A program made the position numbers and the translations under genes. Positions 1 to 7,927 of a stretch of DNA of 43,225 nucleotides are shown piece after piece. Origin of the DNA: Hydrogenobacter sp. (GTDB taxonomy: Bacteria; Aquificota; Aquificia; Aquificales; Aquificaceae); the NCBI GenBank assembly GCA_023255875.1, contig JAGDVY010000015.1, positions 1-43,225 on the forward strand, written 5' to 3'. Below the pieces are notes generated by a model. That model ran no database searches, was not told the DNA's origin, and was given only the letters and a program-made list of their open reading frames with translations. Each line of letters starts with the position of its first letter. The stretch's first letter is position 1.

Positions 1-275
1 TATTAAAGCCCATAGCGGACACCTTCAGAGAACAGTTTTACACAGAAAGGCTTTACCACAAGGTGATCGCTAAAGGTTATCTGATGGTATCTAAGGGCTT
101 GCACATTTTTATGGAGAGACAGTTTATAGATGGTACAGTAAACAGCGCATACTACAGCGCGCAGTTTTTGGGTAGCTTTTTAACGCTGTTCCAAAGAGGC
201 AAGATAAATCATTACAGTCTTTTTATATACATAGGTTTTGTTCTTATGCTTCTTCTAATAATCTTCTGGAGGTGA
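1..275 (+). CDS. nuoL: NADH-quinone oxidoreductase subunit L (NuoL), C-terminal fragment
   Basis: This reading frame is open from the window edge (first full codon at base 3) to TGA at 273-275, so only about the last 90 residues are present. The fragment has an amphipathic stretch ending in FMERQFIDGTVN, then a final hydrophobic helix ending LLLIIFWR. This matches the end of NuoL, where a lateral helix is followed by a last membrane helix. The assignment rests mostly on position, directly before nuoM and nuoN in the usual complex I order. NuoL is a proton-pumping antiporter-like subunit in the inner-membrane arm. Its end carries the Shine-Dalgarno sequence GGAGGTGAT of nuoM. A GTG at 63 is an internal codon, not a start. 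Confidence 0.85.
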   Translation, partial: LKPIADTFREQFYTERLYHKVIAKGYLMVSKGLHIFMERQFIDGTVNSAYYSAQFLGSFLTLFQRGKINHYSLFIYIGFVLMLLLIIFWR

Positions 276-278
276 TGG

Positions 279-1745
279 ATGTTAAGCGTGGCCATATTCC
301 TACCTCTGCTTGCTGGTATATTGGTACTTTTAGTAAGGCAGGAGAAGTTTTCCAAGATTTTATCCCTAATTACTTCAGGCGTAGTGCTTCTGATTGTAAC
401 TTACCTATTTCTTGGCTTTGACTGGAACAAGGCGGGTTTTCAGTATGAGACCAAGTACCCATGGATACCAACGCTGGGGATCTCCTATCATGTAGGCGTT
501 GATGGCATGGCAATATCTCTACTACTAATGACCGCTATCATGTTCCTTGCGTCTTTTATCTGGTCTTGGAAAATAGAAGATAGACCCAACCTGTATTATG
601 CTCTATTTTTGATACTTGAGACTGCGTGTTTGGGTGTCTTTTCCGCTCTTGACTTCTTCCTCTTTTACTTATTCTGGGAAGGTATGCTCATCCCCATGTA
701 CTTCATTATAGGCCTGTGGGGGCACGAAAGGAAGGTTTATGCTGCCAACAAGTTTTTTGTTTATACCTTTTTTGGTAGTTTGTTCTTACTTTTGGGTATA
801 GCGTCTTTGATAGCTTACGCATACATAAACACAGGGCAGATATCCTTTGATTACACATTTCACAGAAACTTTAGCTATCCTCTTTGGCTACAACTTTTAG
901 CTTTCTTGCTTTTTGGAATAGGTTTTGCGGTAAAGATCCCCATGTGGCCTGTCCACACTTGGCTTCCTGATGCTCACGTGGAAGCTCCTACCGCAGGCTC
1001 TGTGATACTTGCAGCAGTGCTTCTTAAGATGGGCACTTACGGCTTTGTGCGCTACTCTTTACCTCTCTTTCCAGAAGCCAGCAAATACTATGTTCCCCTT
1101 ATCTTTACGCTCAGCATTATAGCCATCATATACACTGCCATGATGGCAATAGCTCAAACCCACATAAAAAGGCTTATAGCTTACTCTTCTATAAGCCACA
1201 TGGGTGTAGTTACTTTGGGCACTTTTGCTTCTGACATAAATGCCTTAAATGGTGCCATATACATGATGATCGCTCACGGTCTATCTTCTGCAGCGCTCTT
1301 TATGTCCGCAGGCTTTATATACGACAGGATACACAGCTATCATATGGATGACCTTGGAGGCCTTGCCAGATACCTACCAAAACTTGCGGTAGTTTTTATG
1401 ATAAGCGGTCTTGCGGGAATAGGGTTCCCTGGACTTGCTGGTTTTGTGGCAGAGTTTTTGGTATTTTTGGGCACTTTCAAGAACTTTCCTCTTTGGGCTT
1501 TTATAGCGGGAACTGGTATGATACTCAGCGCTGCATACTTCCTGTACATGTATAAAAGGGTTATGTTTGAGGAAGAAACCATATCAGAGTACAGGCTTGA
1601 AAAGTGGAAACATCTTAAGGATTTAGAACTTCATCATTTTATACCCTTTGTGATCATATTAGCTTGTGCTTTCCTGCTGGGGCTATATCCTCTACCTTTC
1701 GTTAAAATAGTGGAACAAACTTCAAGATACGTTTTAGGGGGCTAA
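279..1745 (+). CDS. nuoM: NADH-quinone oxidoreductase subunit M (NuoM)
   Basis: This is a 488-residue polytopic membrane protein of normal length for NuoM, an antiporter-like proton-pumping subunit of respiratory complex I. Family signatures are plain: FYLFWEGMLIPMYFIIG holds the conserved glutamate of TM5, KIPMWPVHTWLPDAHVEAPT holds the lysine and the HTWLPDAH loop, and HIKRLIAYSSISHMG follows. The start ATG at 279 lies 3 nt after the nuoL stop and is preceded by GGAGGTGAT inside nuoL. The nuoN start follows 2 nt after the stop. The genes are probably translated from one transcript that begins outside the window. Nothing unusual is seen in the protein. Confidence 0.97.
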   Translation: MLSVAIFLPLLAGILVLLVRQEKFSKILSLITSGVVLLIVTYLFLGFDWNKAGFQYETKYPWIPTLGISYHVGVDGMAISLLLMTAIMFLASFIWSWKIEDRPNLYYALFLILETACLGVFSALDFFLFYLFWEGMLIPMYFIIGLWGHERKVYAANKFFVYTFFGSLFLLLGIASLIAYAYINTGQISFDYTFHRNFSYPLWLQLLAFLLFGIGFAVKIPMWPVHTWLPDAHVEAPTAGSVILAAVLLKMGTYGFVRYSLPLFPEASKYYVPLIFTLSIIAIIYTAMMAIAQTHIKRLIAYSSISHMGVVTLGTFASDINALNGAIYMMIAHGLSSAALFMSAGFIYDRIHSYHMDDLGGLARYLPKLAVVFMISGLAGIGFPGLAGFVAEFLVFLGTFKNFPLWAFIAGTGMILSAAYFLYMYKRVMFEEETISEYRLEKWKHLKDLELHHFIPFVIILACAFLLGLYPLPFVKIVEQTSRYVLGG

Positions 1746-1747
1746 AG

Positions 1748-3136
1748 GTGAACTGGAATGCTATTCTGCCCGAACTTCTGCTTTCAATAGGTATCCTTGT
1801 GGTGTTCTTTCTTGAACTTTTCTTGAGTAAAAAATACTACAAATTCCTTGTTTTTGTAGCAGGGATTGTTCCCCTACTGAGTGTGCTTTCCTTGTTTTTA
1901 GTGCAAACGCCTGCTCAAGCTTTCTTTGGTGTTCTTTACACAGACACATATAGCCTTATCGCCAAGGGTTTGATATACCTTATCACTGGTTTGAGTCTTT
2001 TTGCAAGCTATGACTACTTTCTCAAAAAAGGTTCAGAGTATGGTGAGCTTGCATATCTTGTTCTTGTATCTTCCTTAGGGCTTTCTCTTCTTGTCTCTTC
2101 TGCTAACTTGGCACTTCTCTTTTTATCCTTGGAACTTGCATCAATAACCATGTACATACTCATAGGCACTTTTAAAGGAGAATACCTCTCAAAGGAAGCC
2201 TCTTATAAGTATCTAGTTATAGGTAGTATAGGTACCGCTATGTTAGCTTTTGGAAGTGCCTTTTATTACGGTGCGGTGGGTAGTCTAACCCTCAAGCAAT
2301 ACTCACAAGACAACACCCTTTTCCTACTGGGTATGTTTTTGATCCTTTCCGCTTTGGCTCTTAAGGTTTCTTCTGTTCCCTTTCACTTTTGGACACCAGA
2401 TGCCTATGAAGGAGCTCCTACACCTATAACAGCTTACATATCAACAGCTCCTAAGATAGCTCTCTACTTCCTGCTTTCTAAGATGGCTATGCTCTTCTCA
2501 CAGATGAAAGCGTGGGTGCTTTTAGTGATTATTCTTTCTGTTCTTTCCATGTTCTACGCTGGACTAATAGCCTATGTTCAGAGGTCTGTAAAGAGGCTTT
2601 TGGCATACTCTTCTGTAGCGCACGCAGGCTATTTTCTGTTAGGTGTAATTGTATGGGATAAATTCCTAAACTCCGCTATGCTCTTTTACCTATCAGTTTA
2701 TGCCTTTGCGGTTCTTGGCTCTTTTGTAGTACTTACGGTCCTTGAAAAGAGGGAGAACTTTACACACCACTTTATGGACTATAGAGGACTTGGAAGATAC
2801 GATACGCTTTTAGCGGTACTTTTATCTCTCTTTCTCTTTGCCATGATAGGCATACCACCCATGGCTCTCTTTATAGGCAAGTTGGGAATCTTTGCAGGTC
2901 TTGTAAAGCTGGATCTTTTGCCTTTGGCTTTACTCTTTCTGCTTGCAAGCCTTATATCCACAGGATACTATCTTAAGGTGATAGTTTATATGTTTATGGA
3001 AGGAAGTGAAAGAAAGTGGCAAAAGGTAGAAGTATCTGTAGGAGAAGCCTTTGTTATATTAGTGTGTGCGATAGCTGTAGTGTTTTTAGGTCTTTTCCCT
3101 AACGTTCTTTATGAGCTTATACTCAAAGGGCTATGA
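1748..3136 (+). CDS. nuoN: NADH-quinone oxidoreductase subunit N (NuoN)
   Basis: This is a 462-residue, strongly hydrophobic protein of the complex I antiporter family. VSSVPFHFWTPDAYEGAPTP is the NuoN version of the HTWLPDAH loop, preceded by the conserved lysine (ALKVSS), and SVKRLLAYSSVAHAGY is the second family block. It starts with GTG at 1748, shortly after AGGGGGCT, and no better ATG lies nearby. It overlaps the next gene by 4 nt (ATGATG), which suggests coupled translation. With NuoL and NuoM it forms the proton-translocating distal membrane arm. Confidence 0.96.
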   Translation: MNWNAILPELLLSIGILVVFFLELFLSKKYYKFLVFVAGIVPLLSVLSLFLVQTPAQAFFGVLYTDTYSLIAKGLIYLITGLSLFASYDYFLKKGSEYGELAYLVLVSSLGLSLLVSSANLALLFLSLELASITMYILIGTFKGEYLSKEASYKYLVIGSIGTAMLAFGSAFYYGAVGSLTLKQYSQDNTLFLLGMFLILSALALKVSSVPFHFWTPDAYEGAPTPITAYISTAPKIALYFLLSKMAMLFSQMKAWVLLVIILSVLSMFYAGLIAYVQRSVKRLLAYSSVAHAGYFLLGVIVWDKFLNSAMLFYLSVYAFAVLGSFVVLTVLEKRENFTHHFMDYRGLGRYDTLLAVLLSLFLFAMIGIPPMALFIGKLGIFAGLVKLDLLPLALLFLLASLISTGYYLKVIVYMFMEGSERKWQKVEVSVGEAFVILVCAIAVVFLGLFPNVLYELILKGL

Positions 3137-3765
3137 TGCTCAAAGTCCTTCCAGTGGGATTGCTTTCTGTGAACTGCTGTATCTTGGTTGATGAGGAGGA
3201 AGGCAAGGCTATTGTGTTTGATCCTGGTGCGGACGCACAAAAGATAGAAAAGGAGCTTGAAGGGCTTGAGCTCACTGCCATAGTATGTACGCACGGGCAT
3301 ATAGACCATGTGGGTCATGTAAGAACTCTCAAAGAAAAGTATCACGTACCCTTTTACCTACACAAAGAAGACATCTATCTTATAAACGATCCCATATGGC
3401 CAGGATTTGAAAAACACATAGGTGCTAATCTTCCGTGTCCTGAACCTGACGAATTGTTAGAAGATGGAAAGGAAATAAAGGTAGGTAAGATCACTCTTAG
3501 AGTACTTCATACACCGGGACATACACCCGGACTCTGCTGTCTTTACGCTCCAGAGCATAACCTTCTTATTGCAGGAGACCTCCTTTTCAAAGGTAGCGTA
3601 GGAAGATGGGACCTACCAGGTGGCAGTTTAGAAGATCTTAAAAAATCCCTGCAGAGGGTGTTTAGCGAGCTTCCTGATGATACCTTAGTGGTTTGCGGAC
3701 ACTACGAAGAGACCACCATAGGACACGAGAGAGTTTTCAATCCTTACTTGAGGGGTCTGTTTTGA
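3133..3765 (+). CDS. Metallo-beta-lactamase-fold hydrolase (glyoxalase II-like)
   Basis: This 210-residue protein has the full metal-binding set of the metallo-beta-lactamase fold. It has THGHIDHVGH (His54, His56, Asp58, His59), HTPGHTPG, GDLLF with the bridging aspartate, and a terminal CGHYEETTIGHER. The size and the SVGRWDLPGG block fit the short glyoxalase II-like (YcbL/GloB-type) proteins, which hydrolyse thioesters such as S-lactoylglutathione. The substrate here is not known, and glutathione use should not be assumed. The start overlaps the nuoN stop by 4 nt; either of the tandem ATGs (3133 or 3136) could be used. The last codon overlaps the next gene's start. It looks like a passenger of the nuo operon. 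Confidence 0.9.
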   Translation: MMLKVLPVGLLSVNCCILVDEEEGKAIVFDPGADAQKIEKELEGLELTAIVCTHGHIDHVGHVRTLKEKYHVPFYLHKEDIYLINDPIWPGFEKHIGANLPCPEPDELLEDGKEIKVGKITLRVLHTPGHTPGLCCLYAPEHNLLIAGDLLFKGSVGRWDLPGGSLEDLKKSLQRVFSELPDDTLVVCGHYEETTIGHERVFNPYLRGLF

Positions 3766-4691
3766 GGGTAGCGGTCATAGATATAGGTTCTTACTCTTGC
3801 AGGCTCAGTATAGGGAGTATAGAAAATGAGCTTGAGATTATCTACGAAGAAGGTAATATAACCGCTCTAAGTGAAGGTGTCAAAAGCTCTGGACTTTTAA
3901 AGAAAGAGAAAATGGAATATACCATCGGTGTGTTAAAGGATTACATAAATAAAGCCAAAGAGTTTAAGGTGGATAGCATAGTTGCGGTAGGCACACAGGC
4001 TCTTAGGATAGCAAAAAACGCTCAAGAGTTTATTAGCATGGCAAAAGAGAGCCTTGGCTTAGAAGTAAAGGTGATCAGTCCAGAAGAAGAGGGCAGATAC
4101 TCCTTCCTTGCGGTAGGATACTCTCTAAAGCCCGAAGGTAAGTTTTGCATAATAGACCAAGGAGGAGGATCAACGGAGTATGTGTGCGGTCAGGACCTTA
4201 TGCCAGAAAAAGTAGTCTCTTTACCTTTTGGTATAGTGAACTTAACAGAAGAGTTTATACATAACGACCCGCCTCTTAACTACGAGCTTGAGTCCCTAAA
4301 GAACTTTTTAGATGAGCAGATAAGGGAAGTAAAGGAAGACTGCCAAACTTTGGTAGGCTTGGGAGGTACTATAACCACCATTGCTGCCATAGAATACGGA
4401 GTTTTTCCTTACAAAGGTCACATGGTGCATGGCAAAAGGCTCAGTCTTGATAGTGTCATGTTCTGGCTTGAGACCCTAAGTTCCATGAAGGAAGAGCAAA
4501 GGATAAAGAGCTTCCCTCAGATAGAGCCAAAGAGAGCAAAGGTTATCATACCAGGAATAGTCATATTTTACAGGAGCATGGTGATGTTTGGAAAGAAGGA
4601 GATACTCGTGAGTGATTGGGGACTCAAGGAAGGCATAATCGTTGATGAGTATTTAAAAAGAAAAAAAGAGAAAGAGAAGGGAAGTGAGTAG
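3762..4691 (+). CDS. ppx: Exopolyphosphatase / guanosine pentaphosphate phosphatase family (Ppx/GppA)
   Basis: This is a 309-residue member of the ASKHA-fold Ppx/GppA family, which removes phosphates from polyphosphate or pppGpp. It has an N-terminal phosphate-1 motif (VAVIDIGSYSCRLSIG), AVGTQALRIAKNAQEF, the phosphate-2 motif DQGGGSTEY, the GLGGTITTIAA block, and the C-terminal SDWGLKEGI block. I chose the TTG at 3762, because the conserved sequence begins right after it and GAGGGG lies at 3750-3755. An upstream ATG at 3693 would add 23 residues that merely read the end of the preceding gene in another frame. It is a single-domain version without the HD-like C-terminal extension of longer Ppx proteins. 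It is the last intact gene of the nuo operon. Confidence 0.92.
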   Translation: MRVAVIDIGSYSCRLSIGSIENELEIIYEEGNITALSEGVKSSGLLKKEKMEYTIGVLKDYINKAKEFKVDSIVAVGTQALRIAKNAQEFISMAKESLGLEVKVISPEEEGRYSFLAVGYSLKPEGKFCIIDQGGGSTEYVCGQDLMPEKVVSLPFGIVNLTEEFIHNDPPLNYELESLKNFLDEQIREVKEDCQTLVGLGGTITTIAAIEYGVFPYKGHMVHGKRLSLDSVMFWLETLSSMKEEQRIKSFPQIEPKRAKVIIPGIVIFYRSMVMFGKKEILVSDWGLKEGIIVDEYLKRKKEKEKGSE

Positions 4692-4705
4692 GGGCTTGAT
4701 AGCTT

Positions 4706-5072
4706 CTAAAAGATCCACTGAAACTGTAGGGTCACCGTATCGTTGTTTATGCCTACCTGTTTTATCTTCCCAAGGCTTGACCTGTCTTGACCTGCTTTGA
4801 GTTGGTTGGTACCTACAAAGTTGGTAGTATCTCCATACAGTTTTGCGTTTGCACCGCTACCTACCTGAACTATCTGAGATTTGTACTCTGAGTAGCTAAT
4901 GTAAGGTTCAAACTTATGCACCGCATTAGGGTTTATCATATAGCCAGCTTTAACAAGCCAAAAGTCGTTCTTTATACTCCTTCCAGGATGCAGGTTGTTA
5001 ACTTCACCTGACCTACCTCAGCCACAATCGCTAAATACACCCACCTTAAAGAAGCGTTTATCCTGTCTAAAT
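4706..5072 (-). pseudogene. Relic of an outer-membrane porin (3' end)
   Basis: The minus strand encodes a beta-barrel C-terminus. The frame is open from about 5017 to the TAG at 4706-4708. It contains EVNNLHPGRSIKNDFWLVKA, NPNAVHKFEPYISYSEYKSQ and finally TVTLQFQWIF, ending in the phenylalanine typical of outer-membrane barrels. An in-frame TGA lies at 5018-5020, preceded by porin-like residues (KRFFKVGVFSDCG), and another stop follows further upstream. The rest of the roughly 400-residue gene is missing. It is a decayed gene lying next to, and possibly fused to, a DsrE relic. The 5' boundary is approximate. Confidence 0.7.
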
Positions 5073-5397
5073 CTATATTATCGTAGGCTCTTTGAAACTA
5101 GGCACTCTTGGATAACCCAAATGCAAGTCAAAGGTTATTCCTTTTGTATCCGTTGTTGCATATGTAGTATTCAACACCGTAAAATGTCAAGTCCTTTTCT
5201 CTTCTTGCAAGTTCCGAAACATTTATGGGTTCATTCTACCAAGGGCTTCCCGAAAGGTCCTTCACGAAGAACTTTATACCAGGACCATGTGCCACTACCA
5301 CTATCTTTATCTTGAAAGGATCGTTGTTGTACACAGAGAGATGATTACCTAAGCGTGCTTCTTGTGGAAAATCACAGTAGTAAACAACCGCTATAGG
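5073..5397 (-). pseudogene. Relic of a DsrE-family protein
   Basis: Reading the minus strand from about 5397 gives VVYYCDFPQEARLG, then NHLSVYNNDPFKIKIVVVAHG, GPGIKFFVKDLSGSPW, an in-frame TAG (5236-5238), and LARREKDLTFYGVEYYICNN. Near 5130 the frame shifts and continues as DLHLGYPRVPSFKEPTII to a TAG at 5073-5075. The NHL...VVVAHGPGI...YGVEYYICNN pattern matches the single-domain DsrE family, small sulfur-relay-like proteins. There is no start codon: TAA lies just upstream at about 5410. The gap between EARLG and NHLSVY suggests an internal deletion. With a missing start, a stop and a frameshift, this is a pseudogene. It has no evident intact copy in the window. Confidence 0.7.
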
Positions 5398-5507
5398 CGT
5401 GTCTTTTTTTTAAAAATCACTGGGATTAATCTTAGCAGGTCAGAATGAGCTAACTTATATACGCTTAGTGAGAAATTCCAAACTGTCAAATAATTGCTTT
5501 TAAAGTA

Positions 5508-5690
5508 ATGCAACACATAGAAGACGACGAAAGAAAAACTAAGGCAGGAAGAAAGCTAAAAGTCTCCAATGCCCAAATAGCCACTCTTTTTTTCATCTCC
5601 TTCCTCAGTAAGAGCTTTTTGGGGACGGAGTTATTTCAAAGATCCATGAGCATGACCACTCAGATATCTACCTTTATAGGAGAGGTTTGA
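5508..5690 (+). pseudogene. Possible transposase N-terminal scrap
   Basis: A 60-codon frame contains KAGRKLKVSNAQIATLFFIS, which resembles the GRKxKhSDAEhhTLhhh block near the N-terminus of DDE transposases of the IS982/IS4 type. Nothing of the catalytic domain follows, and no inverted repeats are visible around it. It could instead be chance coding in a decayed intergenic region. No other gene is recognisable between 5401 and 5733. Confidence 0.3.
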
Positions 5691-5733
5691 CAGGACTTAT
5701 ATGTAGTCTAGAGCAAAGATAGACTAACTTAAC

Positions 5734-5762
5734 TTGCCGAAGGCTTGAAAAAAGCTTAATAT
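5734..5762 (+). promoter_or_regulatory. Promoter for the 5770 operon
   Basis: TTGCCG at 5734-5739 and TAATAT at 5757-5762 are separated by 17 nt. The predicted transcription start falls at about the ATG at 5770. No Shine-Dalgarno sequence is present, so the message is probably leaderless. Confidence 0.5.
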
Positions 5763-5769
5763 TTAAGTT

Positions 5770-6669
5770 ATGTTAGATTCCATAAAAGAAACTGACAGAC
5801 TTGAAGGTATCTTCCTTGAGGTGCTTGATGACATATCCAAAAAGGAGCTTATCCTTTATCTCCTTTGCTATATCCAGCTTGTAAGGAAGTTAGGCAATGT
5901 TAACATTCCGTTGGACCAATTTTTGAGGTGTGCCAGCAGGAACTTTATCAGCATGAGAAACTCTTGGAAAGACGTACTGACAGAGATGAACATCTTTTTC
6001 ATCAATGACCTATATGGCAATATCTACACTGGCAAAGACATATACCGCGTAGATGAGAAAGGCTTTTACTTCATAAGCATAGATCATAAGTACTGCAGAG
6101 ACCTAAGCTCCTTTAGCTCAAAAGTTGCCAAATATTGGGGAGTGGTAAATAAACTATCTCATTATGGTAGAAGTATGACGCCCTACGATGCGGTGTATGT
6201 GTCTGCTATTATGTTCAACGAAGGACTCTACGATGAGCTTTTAAGCTACTGTGAGTTTCAGAAAGAGAGGTTTAGAAAAGAAGCTGACTTTTTTGATGCG
6301 TTATCATCTCTATCCTTAGCTTATAGGAAAAAGAAAGATGCAGTAGAATACATAAACCAATGCCTCAAAAAAATAGCTCCTTTGGGTGATGTTTACTACA
6401 GTATAAACCTTGAAAAGCTAAAAAAGGATCTTTCAAAACTTCTAAAAAAACTTCAAAAGGGCAAATCTTTAGAGAACATTAAGATAGAGTTTGTAAATGG
6501 AGAAAAAAATAAAGAATCCACATGGAGGAAGCTTATAAAGAGTATAAGGAACTTCTTTAAAAGGATGAAAGGAGGCAAAAGATGGACTTTAACAATCTCA
6601 GAAACAGCTTACTACTATTCCATAGAGGATTGCTCGAAAAAGCGGAAAAACTTCCTGACGGAAAGTTAA
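5770..6669 (+). CDS. Unknown 299-residue protein
   Basis: I do not recognise this protein. The N-terminal half (about 1-150) is mixed and includes a short beta-rich stretch, YRVDEKGFYFISIDHKY. The middle (about 150-215) looks helical, with a TPR-like run around YDAVYVSAIMFNEGLYDELL and YRKKKDAVEYINQCLKKI. The C-terminal third is very lysine-rich. There is no signal peptide or membrane segment. No Shine-Dalgarno sequence precedes the ATG at 5770, but a -10-like box lies 7 nt upstream. The last 29 codons overlap the next gene by 88 nt in another frame, which is unusually long. The tail there (KRWTLTISETAYYYS) reads like a frame shadow, so the real C-terminus may have been extended by loss of an earlier stop. 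It is probably co-transcribed with the small gene and the HD phosphohydrolase that follow. Confidence 0.65.
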   Translation: MLDSIKETDRLEGIFLEVLDDISKKELILYLLCYIQLVRKLGNVNIPLDQFLRCASRNFISMRNSWKDVLTEMNIFFINDLYGNIYTGKDIYRVDEKGFYFISIDHKYCRDLSSFSSKVAKYWGVVNKLSHYGRSMTPYDAVYVSAIMFNEGLYDELLSYCEFQKERFRKEADFFDALSSLSLAYRKKKDAVEYINQCLKKIAPLGDVYYSINLEKLKKDLSKLLKKLQKGKSLENIKIEFVNGEKNKESTWRKLIKSIRNFFKRMKGGKRWTLTISETAYYYSIEDCSKKRKNFLTES

Positions 6670-6788
6670 AGGAGGCATACCTGCGTACCGCAAAGTATCT
6701 CAAGGATGTAAAGTTTTATCTTTATCAGTTTGACCTTGCTATGAAAGAGATAAAGGAGCTTGAAAAAGAGAAAAATGAAAGTCATTGA
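6582..6788 (+). CDS. Small helical protein of unknown function (68 aa)
   Basis: This short gene begins with ATG at 6582 after a very strong AAAGGAGG (6566-6573), which supports real translation. The product is almost wholly helical and charged, with LLFHRGLLEKAEKLPDGKLK followed by a possible coiled coil ending KEIKELEKEKNESH. There is no signal peptide. It overlaps the upstream unknown gene by 88 nt. Its TGA shares one base with the ATG of the HD phosphohydrolase, so it is translationally coupled to that gene. A role as a partner or regulator of the HD enzyme is only a guess from this coupling. Confidence 0.7.
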   Translation: MDFNNLRNSLLLFHRGLLEKAEKLPDGKLKEAYLRTAKYLKDVKFYLYQFDLAMKEIKELEKEKNESH

Positions 6789-7927
6789 TGTTTAAAGACT
6801 TTTCTGATCCCATATATGGCTTTGTGAGGGTGGAAGATCATGAGCTAAAGGTGATAGATTCTGTGTATTTTCAAAGATTAAGGTACATAAAACAGCTTGG
6901 CGTGGCTTATCTTGTCTTTCCATCTGCACATCACACACGCTTTGAACACTCAATAGGAGTTATGGAACTTGCCACGCGCATATACAACAGTTTGGGTCTA
7001 AAAGACAAAAGACTTTTGCAGATAGTTAGATTGGCTGGGCTCTTGCACGATATAGGACACCCACCTTTTTCACACACTACAGAAGTTCTTTTGGGAGACA
7101 AGAGCCACGAAGATGTGGGCTACAAAGCTATAACAGAAGGTCCTGTAGGAGAGATACTAAAGAGAGAAGGCTTTTCTTATGATGAAATTGAGCTTATAGC
7201 AAGGCTTGCCTTCAAAAGATACAAAGATGATCAAGAAAAACTTCTTTCTGGCATAATAACGGGCGAGTTTGGAGCGGACAGGATGGACTATCTTAGAAGA
7301 GATGCCTACTTTTGTGGAACACACTACGGATTTTTTGATTACGAGAGACTCCTAAATCACATTGATCTAATAGAGGGCAAAAAAACGGTAAATATCAGTG
7401 CCATAAGGACCTTAGAGAGCTTCTTCCTTGGGCGCTATTTCATGTACGCTCAGATTTACTTCCACAAAGTAGTGAGAATACTCAACATACACCTTCTTGA
7501 GCTGATAGAGAAATTTTTTAGAAAGGATCAATTTTTAAATATGAACTCTCTTATGAGTATAACAGACGGAGAGCTCCTTGGGGTAGCCTTAAAGGATCCG
7601 GACAACATATACATAAAAAGACTCATAGGTAGGGAACACTTCCGAGAGGTATTTAGTACAAACTCCTATGAGGAGTTCCAAGAGGTGAAAAAGGAGCTAA
7701 TATCACGGTATGAACCTGATGTGCTACGGTTTGATGTGGCACGTAAAAAGGTGATGGACGATGATGTGCTAATCTCTAAGAACGGCACCCTCGTGTCTTT
7801 GAGGGAAGTCTCAGATATAATATCCCATCTAAAAGACATTGAAATCTACAGGGTCTATGCAGAAAAGTCCCTAAAAGATGAGATAAGAAAGCTTTTAGTC
7901 TCAAAAGGATACCATGGTAAGCCTTAG
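6788..7927 (+). CDS. HD-domain phosphohydrolase (dNTPase/SAMHD1-like)
   Basis: This protein of about 379 residues has the HD metal-binding signature LLHDIGHPPFSHTTE (His87, Asp88), an upstream HHTRFEHSIGVMELATRIYN with the first metal histidine, and a downstream GEFGADRMDYLRRDAYFCG with the last aspartate. This combination and its spacing define the dGTPase/SAMHD1-like branch, whose characterised members hydrolyse dNTPs to nucleosides and triphosphate. The substrate here is unproven. The ATG at 6788 overlaps the preceding TGA by one base; a TTG immediately before it is also possible. The 3' end overlaps the next gene by 14 nt. Confidence 0.9.
   Translation: MFKDFSDPIYGFVRVEDHELKVIDSVYFQRLRYIKQLGVAYLVFPSAHHTRFEHSIGVMELATRIYNSLGLKDKRLLQIVRLAGLLHDIGHPPFSHTTEVLLGDKSHEDVGYKAITEGPVGEILKREGFSYDEIELIARLAFKRYKDDQEKLLSGIITGEFGADRMDYLRRDAYFCGTHYGFFDYERLLNHIDLIEGKKTVNISAIRTLESFFLGRYFMYAQIYFHKVVRILNIHLLELIEKFFRKDQFLNMNSLMSITDGELLGVALKDPDNIYIKRLIGREHFREVFSTNSYEEFQEVKKELISRYEPDVLRFDVARKKVMDDDVLISKNGTLVSLREVSDIISHLKDIEIYRVYAEKSLKDEIRKLLVSKGYHGKP

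Noticed and set aside
3693-3761. Upstream extension of the Ppx/GppA gene
   Set aside because: It re-reads the end of the metallo-hydrolase gene; the TTG at 3762 has a proper GAGGGG site and conserved sequence begins there.
4995-5315. 106-codon plus-strand frame in the decay zone
   Set aside because: It is antisense to the porin and DsrE relics, has no ribosome site and no recognisable motifs; the minus strand explains the sequence.
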